Assembly: GCF_900636745.1 (NCBI RefSeq)
Contig: NZ_LR134310.1
Coordinates: 1,418,501 to 1,482,500, forward strand
Direction: 5' to 3'
DNA length: 64,000 nucleotides
Source: Actinobacillus equuli
GTDB lineage: Bacteria; Pseudomonadota; Gammaproteobacteria; Enterobacterales; Pasteurellaceae
Shown here: one piece after another, positions 8,376 through 19,334 of the stretch
Layout: the number at the start of each line of letters is the position of its first letter
Numbering within the stretch: the stretch's first letter is position 1
Translations under genes and position numbers: made by a program
The notes under the pieces: model-generated
Told to the model about the DNA's origin: nothing
Database searches by the model: none
What the model saw: the letters and a program-made list of their open reading frames with translations, nothing else

Positions 8376-8703
8376 AAATGTCTCCTTTTCTTTTTAGGTA
8401 GCTTTGCTTTGAACTACTTTACAAGTTAAAGAAATAGGCGAGCAATTAGCTGACATTATTTTTGCGATCAAGATCGAGAAAATTGTTTATCTTATGGTCA
8501 AAAATAATAAGGCAAAGAGACAAATGTGTAGCCAAAAATGAAGATTTCGTGATTTTGCAAAATATTTAACAAATATTACCGCTTCCAGACATAAATTTTC
8601 TGAAAAATCGTGTGCTGATTAAAGAGAAATACTTTAAAATGGGGATAATTTATTCAGCGGGGAATTTCCCATTATTATTTTTCACCTAAAATTGGAAAGT
8701 TAA
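8376..8703. other. Divergent intergenic region comE1/oapA
   Basis: This 328-base non-coding stretch holds the promoters of comE1 (leftward) and oapA (rightward). The CRP-S-like palindrome at 8463-8478 is the one clear element. The remainder is AT-rich with no ORF or stable hairpin I could defend. Confidence 0.6.
8463..8478 (-). promoter_or_regulatory. CRP-S-like competence regulatory site
   Basis: TGCGA, six bases, TCGAG: the left half matches the competence-type (Sxy-dependent) CRP site half TGCGA exactly, and the right half matches TCGCA at its first three bases. GATC-AA-GATC forms the symmetric centre and A/T runs flank it. In Haemophilus comE1 belongs to the competence regulon driven by such sites (established); its use here is inferred. 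Confidence 0.6.
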
Positions 8704-10080
8704 ATGTCACAAAATCATTTTCGTAAAGAGCCAACTTTTGGCGAGCCGACCGTTGCACAGTCAGCGGAACAAGTAGCAGAAGCAATAATTAATTCAGAGA
8801 ACGCCAAAGCTGCTGAGGCGGCAAAAGTCGTTGCAACGAATGCAACCGTATCATTACATTCAAGTAAAGCGCCAAGCTATACCTTTACGCCGATAATGAA
8901 ACGCCCCGTTGATGATACTACACCATTAAAATCTATTGAAGAAACTCAACAGGTGAATACAGAAGCTTCAGAGGCAATTTCGGAAGCAGAAGAACCGAAA
9001 GTTGCACAAAATTCAGGTTTTGCTTTCTCTCCTGTAGCGGACGAAGCTGCGGAAGAGTCTAAAAAAGCAGAACCGGAACAAGTTGAAAAATTAGTTACAG
9101 AGGAAAAGCCAACGATGAATACAAGTAATGAAGATCGTGTGATTCCTGCCGTGAATCCGACAACAGCGGCAGCCGAATCTGTTGCGGTAGCTAATCCGTC
9201 TAAATTCCGTCGTTTAGGTTTAGTAGCGATTTTAGCTGCAATTTTAGCGGCAATCTTCTTTTGGTTAAAACCAAGTGCGCCGGAAACCGTTGAAGAGTTA
9301 CAGTCTCAACAAGGCAGTTCATTACCAATTGAATTCCGCCCGGTAGATGAAGAAGAAGCGAAACGTGCGGAAGCGCAAGCAAAAGCCGAGCAAGAGGCAA
9401 TTGCTCAGCAACAAGCACAACAGGCACAACAAATTCAGCAAGATATGAATGTTGCGACCACACAGCCGGCAACGACTGATATGGCACCGGCAACAACAGG
9501 TGTAGCACCAACAACTGAAACTCCAGCCGCTACGACAGCAAATACGAACGTCGTTACTGAGGAGCCAAAAGTTGAGCCGGCTCCGGTTGTGAATAAACCG
9601 GTTGTACAACCTGCACCAGTTAAACCTAAAACGCAAGGTAGCGTGATTCATCAGTCGGAAACGCCTAAACAGCCGAAAGTGAAAGCAATTACTGCAGATG
9701 AATTCAATGCGAAAAAAGCGAAGAATGCACAATTAGATCAGCTTGTGAAAAATGTAGAAACGGGTAAACCGGTAGCAAAAGCGGCAGCTCCTGCAGCAGT
9801 TAAAGCAGCACCGGTAAAACCAGCAGCGGCAGCGTCGTCAGTGGCAAATAAAACAATGACAGTGCCAAAAGGTACATCATTAATGCAAGTATTCCGTGAT
9901 AACGGTTTAAATATCTCGGATGTGAATGCAATGAGCAAAGTCAACAAAGTGGTAAGCAATCTTAAAGTAGGCGAGCGTGTAAGCGTGCGTTTAGATAAAA
10001 ATAACCGCGTAGTTGAAATGAGTATCGGCTCTGGCGGTAAGTTTACTCGTCAAGCAGACGGTAGCTATAGCTTTAAATAA
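8704..10080 (+). CDS. oapA: Opacity-associated protein OapA
   Basis: A 458-residue envelope protein with a long acidic, Ala-rich cytoplasmic N-terminus (1-167), one transmembrane segment at about 171-189 (LGLVAILAAILAAIFFWL), and a Gln/Ala/Pro/Thr-rich periplasmic linker. A C-terminal OapA/LysM-like domain lies at about 375-458 (TMTVPKGTSLMQVFRDNGLN). In Haemophilus OapA affects colony opacity and attachment to epithelial cells; C-terminal relatives occur in peptidoglycan hydrolase activators. The oapB lipoprotein gene follows, though a terminator-like hairpin lies between them. The linker is low complexity and may vary between strains. Confidence 0.92.
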   Translation: MSQNHFRKEPTFGEPTVAQSAEQVAEAIINSENAKAAEAAKVVATNATVSLHSSKAPSYTFTPIMKRPVDDTTPLKSIEETQQVNTEASEAISEAEEPKVAQNSGFAFSPVADEAAEESKKAEPEQVEKLVTEEKPTMNTSNEDRVIPAVNPTTAAAESVAVANPSKFRRLGLVAILAAILAAIFFWLKPSAPETVEELQSQQGSSLPIEFRPVDEEEAKRAEAQAKAEQEAIAQQQAQQAQQIQQDMNVATTQPATTDMAPATTGVAPTTETPAATTANTNVVTEEPKVEPAPVVNKPVVQPAPVKPKTQGSVIHQSETPKQPKVKAITADEFNAKKAKNAQLDQLVKNVETGKPVAKAAAPAAVKAAPVKPAAAASSVANKTMTVPKGTSLMQVFRDNGLNISDVNAMSKVNKVVSNLKVGERVSVRLDKNNRVVEMSIGSGGKFTRQADGSYSFK

Positions 10081-10090
10081 TTAACATCAA

Positions 10091-10121
10091 AGAGCAACGC
10101 TACAAACGTTGCTCTTTTTTT
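10091..10121 (+). terminator. Terminator between oapA and oapB
   Basis: AGAGCAACG and CGTTGCTCT form a 9-base stem with a 7-base loop, running straight into seven Ts. It should stop much oapA transcription; oapB starts only about 30 bases beyond, so it depends on readthrough or a promoter I did not find. Confidence 0.85.
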
Positions 10122-10153
10122 CTCAAAATTTTGAGAAGGAGAGTGGTTGTAAA

Positions 10154-10609
10154 ATGAGTGTTTTTTTGCAAAAGCCGTGTTGTTTAGCAGTATGTACCGG
10201 TTTGTTGGCGCTGGCAGGGTGTAAGCCTTTAGATGCGCCGATTGAACAGGTTCAGCGAGCTCAATCGGTTATACAACAGGCTCAAACGGAAATTAAGCCG
10301 ACAGAAAAAGTAACGGTAGTAAAGAATCAGACCTCAATGCAGTTTATTTGTAAAAATGATGTGGTAGTGAAGGTTCAGCGCCCGAAAGCGAAAAAAGTGA
10401 ATAATAAAGCGAAACGTAAAGTAAGTAGTCAACAAGCGATTTTAGTCACTTACGGTCACACAACGCATACGCTATCACCGGCAGTTACGAGAGACGGTAA
10501 AAAGTATAGTAATATCCGCTGGACGTGGAGAGAGGGGCGAAATGGCGAAGCTTCTCTCTCGGATAATAGTAATAATGTCCTTGCCAGCGAGTGTAAACTT
10601 AAACCGTAG
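10154..10609 (+). CDS. oapB: Opacity-associated lipoprotein OapB
   Basis: The start is placed at ATG 10154: AAGGAG lies about 11 bases upstream and a proper lipoprotein signal follows. The product is 151 residues. LLALAGC places the lipidated cysteine at residue 23, and the next residue is Lys, which does not suggest inner-membrane retention. The mature part begins with a Gln/Ala helix and continues with a basic stretch (RPKAKKVNNKAKRK) and a compact C-terminal domain containing two cysteines. In Haemophilus oapB accompanies oapA and is needed for its effect; the molecular role is unknown. Confidence 0.85.
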   Translation: MSVFLQKPCCLAVCTGLLALAGCKPLDAPIEQVQRAQSVIQQAQTEIKPTEKVTVVKNQTSMQFICKNDVVVKVQRPKAKKVNNKAKRKVSSQQAILVTYGHTTHTLSPAVTRDGKKYSNIRWTWREGRNGEASLSDNSNNVLASECKLKP

Positions 10610-10612
10610 AGA

Positions 10613-10670
10613 ACAAGCGGTCATCTTGGCTTAGTTTTTTGCAAAAAACAGGCTAAATTTGACCGCTTGT
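10613..10670. terminator. Paired uptake signals forming a cruciform between oapB and waaF
   Basis: An exact uptake core ACAAGCGGTC (10613-10622) faces its exact complement GACCGCTTGT (10661-10670) across 38 bases. The centre contains a smaller palindrome, GTTTTTTGCAAAAAAC. The arrangement is typical of Pasteurellaceae gene ends and probably works as a terminator. Confidence 0.7.
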
Positions 10671-10691
10671 CATTTGAATGAAAGGAAGACA

Positions 10692-11729
10692 ATGAATATC
10701 TTAATTATTGGCCCGTCTTGGGTCGGCGATATGATGATGTCGCACGCACTGTATCAACAACTCAAAATTCAATATCCGAATTGTCAAATTGATGTGATGG
10801 CGCCGGATTGGTGTCGCCCGCTCCTTGCTCGAATGCCGGAAGTTCGAAAAGCGATTTCGATGCCGATCGGGCATGGTTCGTTCCGTCTGTGTGAGCGTTA
10901 TCAATTAGGAAAATCGCTGCGAAATCAATATGATATGGCGATAGTGTTACCTAATTCGCTTAAATCGGCATTTATTCCGCTATTTGCTAAAATTGCGGTG
11001 CGCCGAGGTTGGAAAGGTGAAAGTCGCTATTTCTTTTTAAATGATTTGCGTAATAACAAGCAAGATTACCCGATGATGGTACAGCGTTATGTTGCGCTGG
11101 CTTTTGAGAAAAATGCCGTGCCGGATGCTAAAGCATTGCCGATGCCGGTACCTTATCTACAAACGCAAGTGGATGAGATCACTGCGACCAAAGCGAAATT
11201 TGCTAAACAGTTTGAATATGCCGAACAGCGTCCGGCAATTGGTTTTTGTCCGGGAGCAGAATTCGGGCCGGCAAAACGTTGGCCGCATTATCATTATGCG
11301 AAATTAGCGGAATTGCTGATTGAAAAAGGCTATGCGGTACATCTGTTCGGCTCAAATAAAGATAAAGAAGTCGGCGAACAAATCCGTGCAAGTTTAGCGG
11401 AAAATTTGCAGCGTTATTGCGTCAATTTAGCGGGACAAACCGATTTAAATCAAGCGGTTGATTTAATTGCCGATTGTTGTGCGGTAGTCAGTAATGATTC
11501 CGGACTAATGCATATTGCTGCTGCATTGGGTAAACCGCTAGTAGCGCTTTACGGGCCAACCAGTCCGCAATATACGCCACCGCTTTCCGATAAAGCGGTG
11601 ATTATTCGTTTAATCGAAGGCGGTTTGATTAAAGTTCGTAAAGGCGAAGCTGCCGAAGGCTATCATCAGAGCCTGATTGATATTCAGCCGAAAATGGTAA
11701 TTGAGAAATTAGAGACGCTATTAGGCTAA
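10692..11729 (+). CDS. waaF: ADP-heptose--LPS heptosyltransferase II
   Basis: A cytoplasmic, membrane-associated GT9 glycosyltransferase that adds the second L-glycero-D-manno-heptose to the inner core of lipopolysaccharide. The start is at ATG 10692 because AAGGAAG lies just upstream and MNILIIGPSWVGDMMMSHAL is the conserved beginning; an upstream in-frame start (10659) would run through the uptake-signal palindrome. The 345 residues carry the C-terminal donor-site motifs FCPGAEFGPAKRWP and SNDSGLMHIAAALG, and YGPTSPQYTPP. Its waaC partner follows, separated by another uptake-signal palindrome. Confidence 0.95.
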   Translation: MNILIIGPSWVGDMMMSHALYQQLKIQYPNCQIDVMAPDWCRPLLARMPEVRKAISMPIGHGSFRLCERYQLGKSLRNQYDMAIVLPNSLKSAFIPLFAKIAVRRGWKGESRYFFLNDLRNNKQDYPMMVQRYVALAFEKNAVPDAKALPMPVPYLQTQVDEITATKAKFAKQFEYAEQRPAIGFCPGAEFGPAKRWPHYHYAKLAELLIEKGYAVHLFGSNKDKEVGEQIRASLAENLQRYCVNLAGQTDLNQAVDLIADCCAVVSNDSGLMHIAAALGKPLVALYGPTSPQYTPPLSDKAVIIRLIEGGLIKVRKGEAAEGYHQSLIDIQPKMVIEKLETLLG

Positions 11730-11732
11730 TTG

Positions 11733-11777
11733 CAAGCGGTCATTTTTTGCAAAAATTTTGCAGATTTCGACCGCTTG
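11733..11777. terminator. Paired uptake signals between waaF and waaC
   Basis: CAAGCGGTC (11733-11741) and GACCGCTTG (11769-11777) form a 9-base stem around a 27-base AT-rich interval with its own short palindrome. No clear T-run follows on the + strand, so it may weaken, and not fully block, transcription into waaC. Confidence 0.6.
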
Positions 11778-11804
11778 TTCGTGTTCATCATGAAAGATAA
11801 AGAA

Positions 11805-12764
11805 ATGAAAGTTTTAGTTGTAAAAACGTCCTCGATGGGGGACGTGATTCATACTTTGCCTGCGTTGACGGATGCTAAAAATGCGATTCCGAATATCCAA
11901 TTCGATTGGGCGGTGGAAGAAAATTTTAGTGAAATTCCGTATTGGCATTCGGCGGTAGATAAGGTTATCCCGTTAGCGATTCGCCGTTGGCGCAAGAACT
12001 TGTGTAAGCGGCAAACTTGGTTGGAATGGCAACATTACCTAAAGCAACTTCGCTCGGAAGAATATGATGCGGTGATTGATGCGCAAGGGTTGATTAAAAG
12101 TGCGGTATTGGTAACCAAGCAGGCAAAGGGAACAAAATACGGCTACGACAAGCATTCTGCTCGAGAAAGGTTAAGCAGCCTGTTTTATGATCAAACTTTT
12201 AATATCGCTTACCAACAACACGCCGTAGAACGGATTCGAAAGTTATTTGCTAACTCTCTGAATTATGTACTTCCCGATGGATTAGGTGATTATGGCATTG
12301 CCACACATTTTGCAAAAAAATCTGAAAATTCAACCGCTTATCTGCTTGCGATTCATGCGACAACAAGAGCGGATAAGCATTGGAAAGAAGATTATTGGCG
12401 GGAAGTGATTCGAGAGCTAAGCATACAAGGGATTGAGATACGTTTACCTTGGGGCACTCAACAAGAAAAAGAGAGAGCCATGCGTTTGGCGGAAGCGAGT
12501 GCCAATGTGACGGTATTACCGAAATTGTCTCTCACTGAATTAGCGGAACAAATTGCCGGTGCGAAAGCCGTGTTGTCGGTGGATACCGGTTTGAGCCATT
12601 TAGCTGCGGCATTGGATAAACAAAACGTAATTTTATACGGCGCAACCGACCCGAAATTAATCGGCGCTTACGGCAAAAACCAACATTATCTGACCGGAAA
12701 CGGTATGGCGAATATTTTACCTTATCGTGTCTTGCAAACCTTAGAAACGCTGATCACAGAATAA
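11805..12764 (+). CDS. waaC: ADP-heptose--LPS heptosyltransferase I
   Basis: A GT9 enzyme that attaches the first heptose to Kdo in the LPS inner core. The start is taken at ATG 11805, where MKVLVVKTSSMGDVIHTLPA matches the conserved WaaC beginning; an ATG at 11790 is in frame but has no better ribosome site. The 319 residues include YDAVIDAQGLIKSA, AIHATTRADKHW and the C-terminal SVDTGLSHLAAAL that contacts the ADP-heptose. The last step before the str operon promoter; no terminator hairpin was seen directly after the stop. Confidence 0.95.
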   Translation: MKVLVVKTSSMGDVIHTLPALTDAKNAIPNIQFDWAVEENFSEIPYWHSAVDKVIPLAIRRWRKNLCKRQTWLEWQHYLKQLRSEEYDAVIDAQGLIKSAVLVTKQAKGTKYGYDKHSARERLSSLFYDQTFNIAYQQHAVERIRKLFANSLNYVLPDGLGDYGIATHFAKKSENSTAYLLAIHATTRADKHWKEDYWREVIRELSIQGIEIRLPWGTQQEKERAMRLAEASANVTVLPKLSLTELAEQIAGAKAVLSVDTGLSHLAAALDKQNVILYGATDPKLIGAYGKNQHYLTGNGMANILPYRVLQTLETLITE

Positions 12765-12787
12765 TCAATTTATCCCGTGGCGAATAC

Positions 12788-12816
12788 TTGACTTTTAGTC
12801 CGTATAACACTAGAAT
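12788..12816 (+). promoter_or_regulatory. Promoter of the str operon
   Basis: TTGACT (12788-12793), exactly 17 bases, then TAGAAT (12811-12816): five of six matches to each sigma-70 hexamer. It lies in the waaC-rpsL gap and gives a leader of about 65 bases. Confidence 0.8.
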
Positions 12817-12822
12817 CTACCG

Positions 12823-12851
12823 TCCTTTCGTCTTTGAAAGGATGTTTTTTT
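12823..12851 (+). promoter_or_regulatory. Terminator-like hairpin in the rpsL leader (possible attenuator)
   Basis: TCCTTTC (12823-12829) pairs with GAAAGGA (12836-12842) around a 6-base loop, and a run of seven Ts follows two bases later. Its position between the promoter and rpsL, within the first bases of the transcript, suggests attenuation control; this is inferred from shape alone. Confidence 0.5.
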
Positions 12852-12887
12852 AATTTTATTTTTAATAATTTTAACTGGAGCTTTTAA

Positions 12888-13262
<375 letters not shown>

Positions 13263-13267
13263 TGGAT

Positions 13268-13870
<603 letters not shown>

Positions 13871-13889
13871 TCGCTTAGCTTTACATCTT

Positions 13890-13922
13890 AAAGGCTTCAT
13901 CCAAATGTGTGGTGAAGCCTTA
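13890..13922 (+). other. Stable hairpin between rpsG and fusA
   Basis: TAAGGCTTCA (13890-13899) pairs with TGAAGCCTTA (13913-13922), extendable by two inner pairs to 12. No T-run follows, so it is more likely a processing or stability element than a terminator. Confidence 0.6.
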
Positions 13923-13971
13923 CCCTTATTAAGAATTTTAATTTAAATCCCAAACAAGGTAATAAATAAAA

Positions 13972-16077
13972 ATGGCTCGTACAACCCCTATTTCACTTTA
14001 CCGTAACATCGGTATCAGTGCGCACATCGATGCGGGTAAAACAACTACTACAGAGCGTATCTTGTTCTATACAGGCGTAAGTCACAAAATCGGTGAAGTT
14101 CACGATGGTGCAGCAACAATGGACTGGATGGAACAAGAACAAGAACGTGGTATCACGATCACATCTGCTGCAACAACAGCATTCTGGTCTGGTATGTCAC
14201 AACAATATCCACAACACCGTATCAACGTTATCGATACTCCGGGACACGTAGACTTCACAATCGAAGTAGAACGTTCTATGCGTGTTCTTGACGGTGCGGT
14301 AATGGTTTACTGTGCGGTTGGTGGCGTTCAGCCTCAATCAGAAACTGTATGGCGTCAAGCGAATAAATACGGTGTTCCACGTATCGCATTCGTAAACAAA
14401 ATGGACCGTACAGGTGCAAACTTCTTACGTGTTGTTGAGCAAATCAAAACTCGTTTAGGTGGTAACGCAGTTGCATTACAACTTCCTATCGGTGCAGAAG
14501 ACAGCTTCACAGGTGTGGTTGACTTAATCAAAATGAAAGCAATCAACTGGAACGAAGCTGACCAAGGTATGACTTTCACATACGAAGATATTCCGGCAAA
14601 CATGGTTGCTGAATGTGAAGAACGTCGTGCAATGTTAGTAGAAGCTGCAGCTGAAGCATCAGAAGAGTTAATGGAAAAATTCTTCGAAGAAGGCGATCTT
14701 TCTGAAGAAGAAATCAAAGCGGCATTACGTCAACGCGTATTAGCAAGCGAAATTATCCCAGTTTGCTGTGGTTCTGCATTCAAAAACAAAGGTGTTCAAG
14801 CAATGCTTGACGCGGTAATCGACTACTTACCAGCACCTACAGATATCCCAGCAATCAAAGGTATCAACGAAGACGAGACTGAAGGTGAGCGTCACGCAAG
14901 CGATGAAGAGCCATTTGCAGCTCTTGCATTCAAAATTGCAACTGACCCATTCGTTGGTAACTTAACATTCTTCCGTGTTTACTCAGGTGTAATCAACTCT
15001 GGTGATACAGTTTACAACTCAGTTAAACAAAAACGTGAACGTTTCGGCCGTATCGTACAGATGCACGCTAACAAACGTGAAGAAATCAAAGAAGTTCGTG
15101 CGGGCGATATCGCAGCGGCAATCGGCTTAAAAGAAGTTGGTACTGGTGACACATTATGTGCACAAGATGCGCCAATCATCCTTGAGCGTATGGAATTCCC
15201 AGAGCCGGTAATCTCTGTAGCGGTAGAACCAAAAACTAAAGCTGACCAAGAGAAAATGGGCTTAGCATTAGGTCGTCTTGCACAAGAAGACCCTTCATTC
15301 CGTGTTCACACAGATGAAGAGTCAGGTGAAACTATCATCTCAGGTATGGGTGAGTTACACTTAGATATCATCGTTGACCGTATGCGTCGTGAATTCAAAG
15401 TTGAAGCGAATATCGGTAAACCACAAGTATCTTACCGTGAAACTATCCGTACACGTGTTAACGATGTTGAAGGTAAACACGCAAAACAATCTGGTGGTCG
15501 CGGTCAATACGGTCACGTTGTAATCGACTTATACCCATTAGACCCAGAAGGTCCTGGTTACGAGTTCGTGAACGAGATCAAAGGTGGTGTGATTCCTGGT
15601 GAATTTATCCCAGCAGTTGATAAAGGTATCCAGGAACAACTTAAATCTGGTCCATTAGCGGGTTACCCAGTAGAAGACATCGGTGTACGTTTACACTTCG
15701 GTTCATACCACGATGTTGACTCATCTGAGTTAGCGTTCAAACTTGCAGCGTCATTAGCGTTTAAAGCAGCGTTCGCAAAAGCTAACCCAGTATTACTTGA
15801 GCCAATCATGAAAGTTGAAGTGGAAACTCCACCAGACTACGTTGGTGATGTAATCGGTGACTTAAGCCGTCGTCGTGCAATGGTTAACGGTCAAGAAGCG
15901 AATGAGTTCGTTGTTAAGATCAATGCAGAAGTTCCATTATCAGAAATGTTTGGTTATGCAACAGACTTACGTTCACAAACTCAAGGTCGTGCATCTTACT
16001 CAATGGAACCATTAAAATACGCTGAAGCGCCTACAAGCGTTGCAGCAGCAATTATTGAAGCTCGTAAAGCTAAATAA
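13972..16077 (+). CDS. fusA: Elongation factor G
   Basis: This translational GTPase drives ribosomal translocation and, with ribosome recycling factor, subunit splitting. The 701 residues have all five expected domains. GTP-binding motifs are [12 protein letters not shown] near residue 17, the switch II motif DTPGHVDF and NKMD. The domain IV region [15 protein letters not shown] is intact. Codon use is strongly biased to the preferred set, as expected for a very highly expressed gene. It lies between rpsG and tuf in the str operon. Confidence 0.99.
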   Translation: MARTTPISLYRNIGISAHIDAGKTTTTERILFYTGVSHKIGEVHDGAATMDWMEQEQERGITITSAATTAFWSGMSQQYPQHRINVIDTPGHVDFTIEVERSMRVLDGAVMVYCAVGGVQPQSETVWRQANKYGVPRIAFVNKMDRTGANFLRVVEQIKTRLGGNAVALQLPIGAEDSFTGVVDLIKMKAINWNEADQGMTFTYEDIPANMVAECEERRAMLVEAAAEASEELMEKFFEEGDLSEEEIKAALRQRVLASEIIPVCCGSAFKNKGVQAMLDAVIDYLPAPTDIPAIKGINEDETEGERHASDEEPFAALAFKIATDPFVGNLTFFRVYSGVINSGDTVYNSVKQKRERFGRIVQMHANKREEIKEVRAGDIAAAIGLKEVGTGDTLCAQDAPIILERMEFPEPVISVAVEPKTKADQEKMGLALGRLAQEDPSFRVHTDEESGETIISGMGELHLDIIVDRMRREFKVEANIGKPQVSYRETIRTRVNDVEGKHAKQSGGRGQYGHVVIDLYPLDPEGPGYEFVNEIKGGVIPGEFIPAVDKGIQEQLKSGPLAGYPVEDIGVRLHFGSYHDVDSSELAFKLAASLAFKAAFAKANPVLLEPIMKVEVETPPDYVGDVIGDLSRRRAMVNGQEANEFVVKINAEVPLSEMFGYATDLRSQTQGRASYSMEPLKYAEAPTSVAAAIIEARKAK

Positions 16078-16091
16078 TTTTATTTTTAACC

Positions 16092-16125
16092 TGAGCCATA
16101 GCAATAGGGTTATGGCTCATTTTTT
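16092..16125 (+). terminator. Intra-operon terminator between fusA and tuf
   Basis: TGAGCCATA (16092-16100) pairs with TATGGCTCA (16111-16119), followed by six Ts. Only 14 bases separate it from the tuf start, leaving no room for a new promoter, so tuf must rely on readthrough, an internal fusA promoter or another tuf copy. Confidence 0.75.
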
Positions 16126-16127
16126 AG

Positions 16128-17324
<1,197 letters not shown>

Positions 17325-17364
17325 TTAAGTTTTTAGCTTAATATTTGAGCGCGAAATGCTAGAG

Positions 17365-17392
17365 AAGGCGTGTCGAAAGACACGCCTTTTTT
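17365..17392 (+). terminator. Terminator of the str operon
   Basis: AAGGCGTGTC, a GAAA tetraloop and GACACGCCTT, followed by Ts: a 10-base stem closed by a GNRA loop. Confidence 0.93.
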
Positions 17393-17466
17393 GTTGGTTG
17401 TTGGGTAATGAAGCTTAATGACTCGCTAAATCAATTCGGGATAGATAGGGATGGAGTTTCCGAAAA

Positions 17467-17491
17467 TAAAAAAGCAGAGTTGATACTCTGC
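17467..17491 (-). terminator. Terminator of menA
   Basis: On the - strand GCAGAGT, a 4-base loop and ACTCTGC run into a T-rich tract (AAATAAAAAA on the + strand). It faces the tuf terminator. Confidence 0.8.
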
Positions 17492-17527
17492 CTTTTAAAA
17501 AGAGTGTGCTGAATGATATATAGATAA

Positions 17528-18436
17528 TTATCCTAGGAAAATACCTAGGCTAAACAGTAAGTTAGTGATCAATGCTAGGCCAGCCATTTGCCCTAAAATG
17601 GGACGTAATTCAATCGGATTCTTGTGGCGATAAACAAATAAGCCATGTTTTGCAAGTAAGGGTACGGCAAGCAGGAAGAGGAAGCTATACCAATGCTGAA
17701 ATTCACTGATTGCAAAAATCAGATAAGAAACAACCGCTAGTATTAATAACGTAACGTGATAAATTCGCCCGTTTTGACTACCGATACGGACAATCAGGGT
17801 ATTTTTACCCGCTTGTTTGTCTTGGTTAATATCACGTAAGTTATTGATATTTAATACTGCTACAGATAGCAAACCGCAACCAAAGGCAGGGATAAAAATC
17901 ATCGTCGGAATACTGTGTGCTTGTAAGTAGAATGTACCGATTACCGCCACAAACCCAAAGAAAATCAGTACGAATAAATCTCCCAGTCCTAAATAGCCAT
18001 AGGCTTTTTTGCCGACCGTATAGGTAATGGCCGCCACAATCGAAATCACCCCTAAGCTAATAAAGACTACTAAGTCTTGGATGGATTGATAGGCGTAGAC
18101 CGTCAAGCCAACGCCGGCAATAAATGATAAAAAACTCAACAGGATCACTGCATTTTTTAATTGTCCACCGGTGATTGCACCATGCTGAATGGCGCGTAAT
18201 GGACCAATGCGTTCTTTAGTATCGGATCCCTTAACATGATCACCATAGTCGTTGGCAAAATTAGACAATACTTGTAATAAAATGGTGGTAATAAAAGCAA
18301 GTAACGTAGTGATTACATTGAAATGTCCTGCCCAATATGCCAATGCTGAACCGACGATAATAGAGGCCAGGGCTAAAGGTAATGTTCTTGGGCGTGCGGT
18401 ACTAAACCAAATGGAAAAAGTTGAATGCTGATTCAT
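17528..18436 (-). CDS. menA: 1,4-dihydroxy-2-naphthoate polyprenyltransferase
   Basis: An inner-membrane UbiA-family enzyme that joins a polyprenyl chain to dihydroxynaphthoate to give demethylmenaquinone, an electron carrier for anaerobic respiration. The 302 residues form about nine hydrophobic helices. The first Asp-rich metal site is NDYGD at 62-66 with KGSDTKERIGPLRAI after it, and the second region reads NLRDINQDKQAGKNTL. Transcribed alone, divergent from trmO with about 95 bases between them. Confidence 0.95.
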   Translation of the reverse strand: MNQHSTFSIWFSTARPRTLPLALASIIVGSALAYWAGHFNVITTLLAFITTILLQVLSNFANDYGDHVKGSDTKERIGPLRAIQHGAITGGQLKNAVILLSFLSFIAGVGLTVYAYQSIQDLVVFISLGVISIVAAITYTVGKKAYGYLGLGDLFVLIFFGFVAVIGTFYLQAHSIPTMIFIPAFGCGLLSVAVLNINNLRDINQDKQAGKNTLIVRIGSQNGRIYHVTLLILAVVSYLIFAISEFQHWYSFLFLLAVPLLAKHGLFVYRHKNPIELRPILGQMAGLALITNLLFSLGIFLG

Positions 18437-18532
18437 AAATAGATTTAAATAAGATAGTAAGAACTAAAATAATTTATATTAATACAAAATGCCTATGCAG
18501 GTTTTGATTTTTAACAGAAAAAGTACAATTTT

Positions 18533-19291
18533 ATGACGACTTTACAACCTTTAATGCTAAATCCAATTGGAATTATCCATAGCCCTTATGATGAAAAGTT
18601 TTCAGTGCCACGACAGCCGAATTTGGTTCAAGAAGGCAAAGGTATACTGAAACTGTTACCGCCTTATAATTCGCCTGATGCGGTACGAGGTATCGAGCAA
18701 TTTAGTCATTTGTGGCTGATTTTCCAATTTCATCAAATCCCTGAGCGTGAATGGCACGCAACGGTACGCCCGCCTCGTTTAGGTGGGAATGAACGAGTTG
18801 GAGTATTTGCCAGCCGAGCGACACATCGTCCAAATCCAATTGGTTTATCTAAAGTAGCGTTAGAAGGCATTGAGATAAATAATGGAGAAGTGTTATTAAA
18901 ACTTGGCAGTGTGGATTTGGTTAACGGCACACCGATTCTAGATCTCAAACCTTATATTGCGTATGCCGACAGTGAACCTGATGCGCGTTCCGGTTTTGCG
19001 CAAGATAAACCGCAAGCCAAACTGGCGGTTGAGTTCTCCGAACAAGCGCTACAAGCGGTCAAATTTTGCCAAAATTTTGCAAATTTCGGTATTACACGGC
19101 CACTTGATTTTATTCGTAATGTGATTGAGCAAGACCCTCGTCCGGCTTATCAACAAGGTAAAATTACTGAGCGGATTTATGGCATGAACCTTGCCGGCTA
19201 TAATATTCGTTGGCAAATTTGTAGGCAAAACGCCAATAAAGCTATCGTTCTGAGCATCGAAAATGAACTTAACGAGAAAACGAACCTCTAA
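18533..19291 (+). CDS. trmO: tRNA (adenine(37)-N6)-methyltransferase TrmO
   Basis: A SAM-dependent enzyme of the TsaA/YaeB family that N6-methylates the t6A37 of threonine tRNAs. The 252 residues begin with the beta-barrel domain ([18 protein letters not shown]), with core motifs [18 protein letters not shown] and [11 protein letters not shown], followed by a C-terminal domain ([16 protein letters not shown]). An exact uptake signal within the gene encodes residues about 174-176. Divergent from menA; the SIMPL-domain gene follows with no obvious terminator between them. Confidence 0.93.
   Translation: MTTLQPLMLNPIGIIHSPYDEKFSVPRQPNLVQEGKGILKLLPPYNSPDAVRGIEQFSHLWLIFQFHQIPEREWHATVRPPRLGGNERVGVFASRATHRPNPIGLSKVALEGIEINNGEVLLKLGSVDLVNGTPILDLKPYIAYADSEPDARSGFAQDKPQAKLAVEFSEQALQAVKFCQNFANFGITRPLDFIRNVIEQDPRPAYQQGKITERIYGMNLAGYNIRWQICRQNANKAIVLSIENELNEKTNL
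19051..19060 (+). repeat. Uptake signal sequence inside trmO
   Basis: Exact ACAAGCGGTC followed by AAATTTTG, the typical AT-rich extension of the signal. It lies in a region of TrmO between the two domains, where sequence is freer to vary. Confidence 0.8.
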
Positions 19292-19334
19292 GCTAGCAAC
19301 TTTGAGTTGAACTCATAATCATCAAGGAGACAGG

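Noticed and set aside
9322-9732. Arg/Cys-rich antisense open frame within oapA
   Set aside because: Low-complexity shadow of the Gln/Ala-rich linker of OapA.
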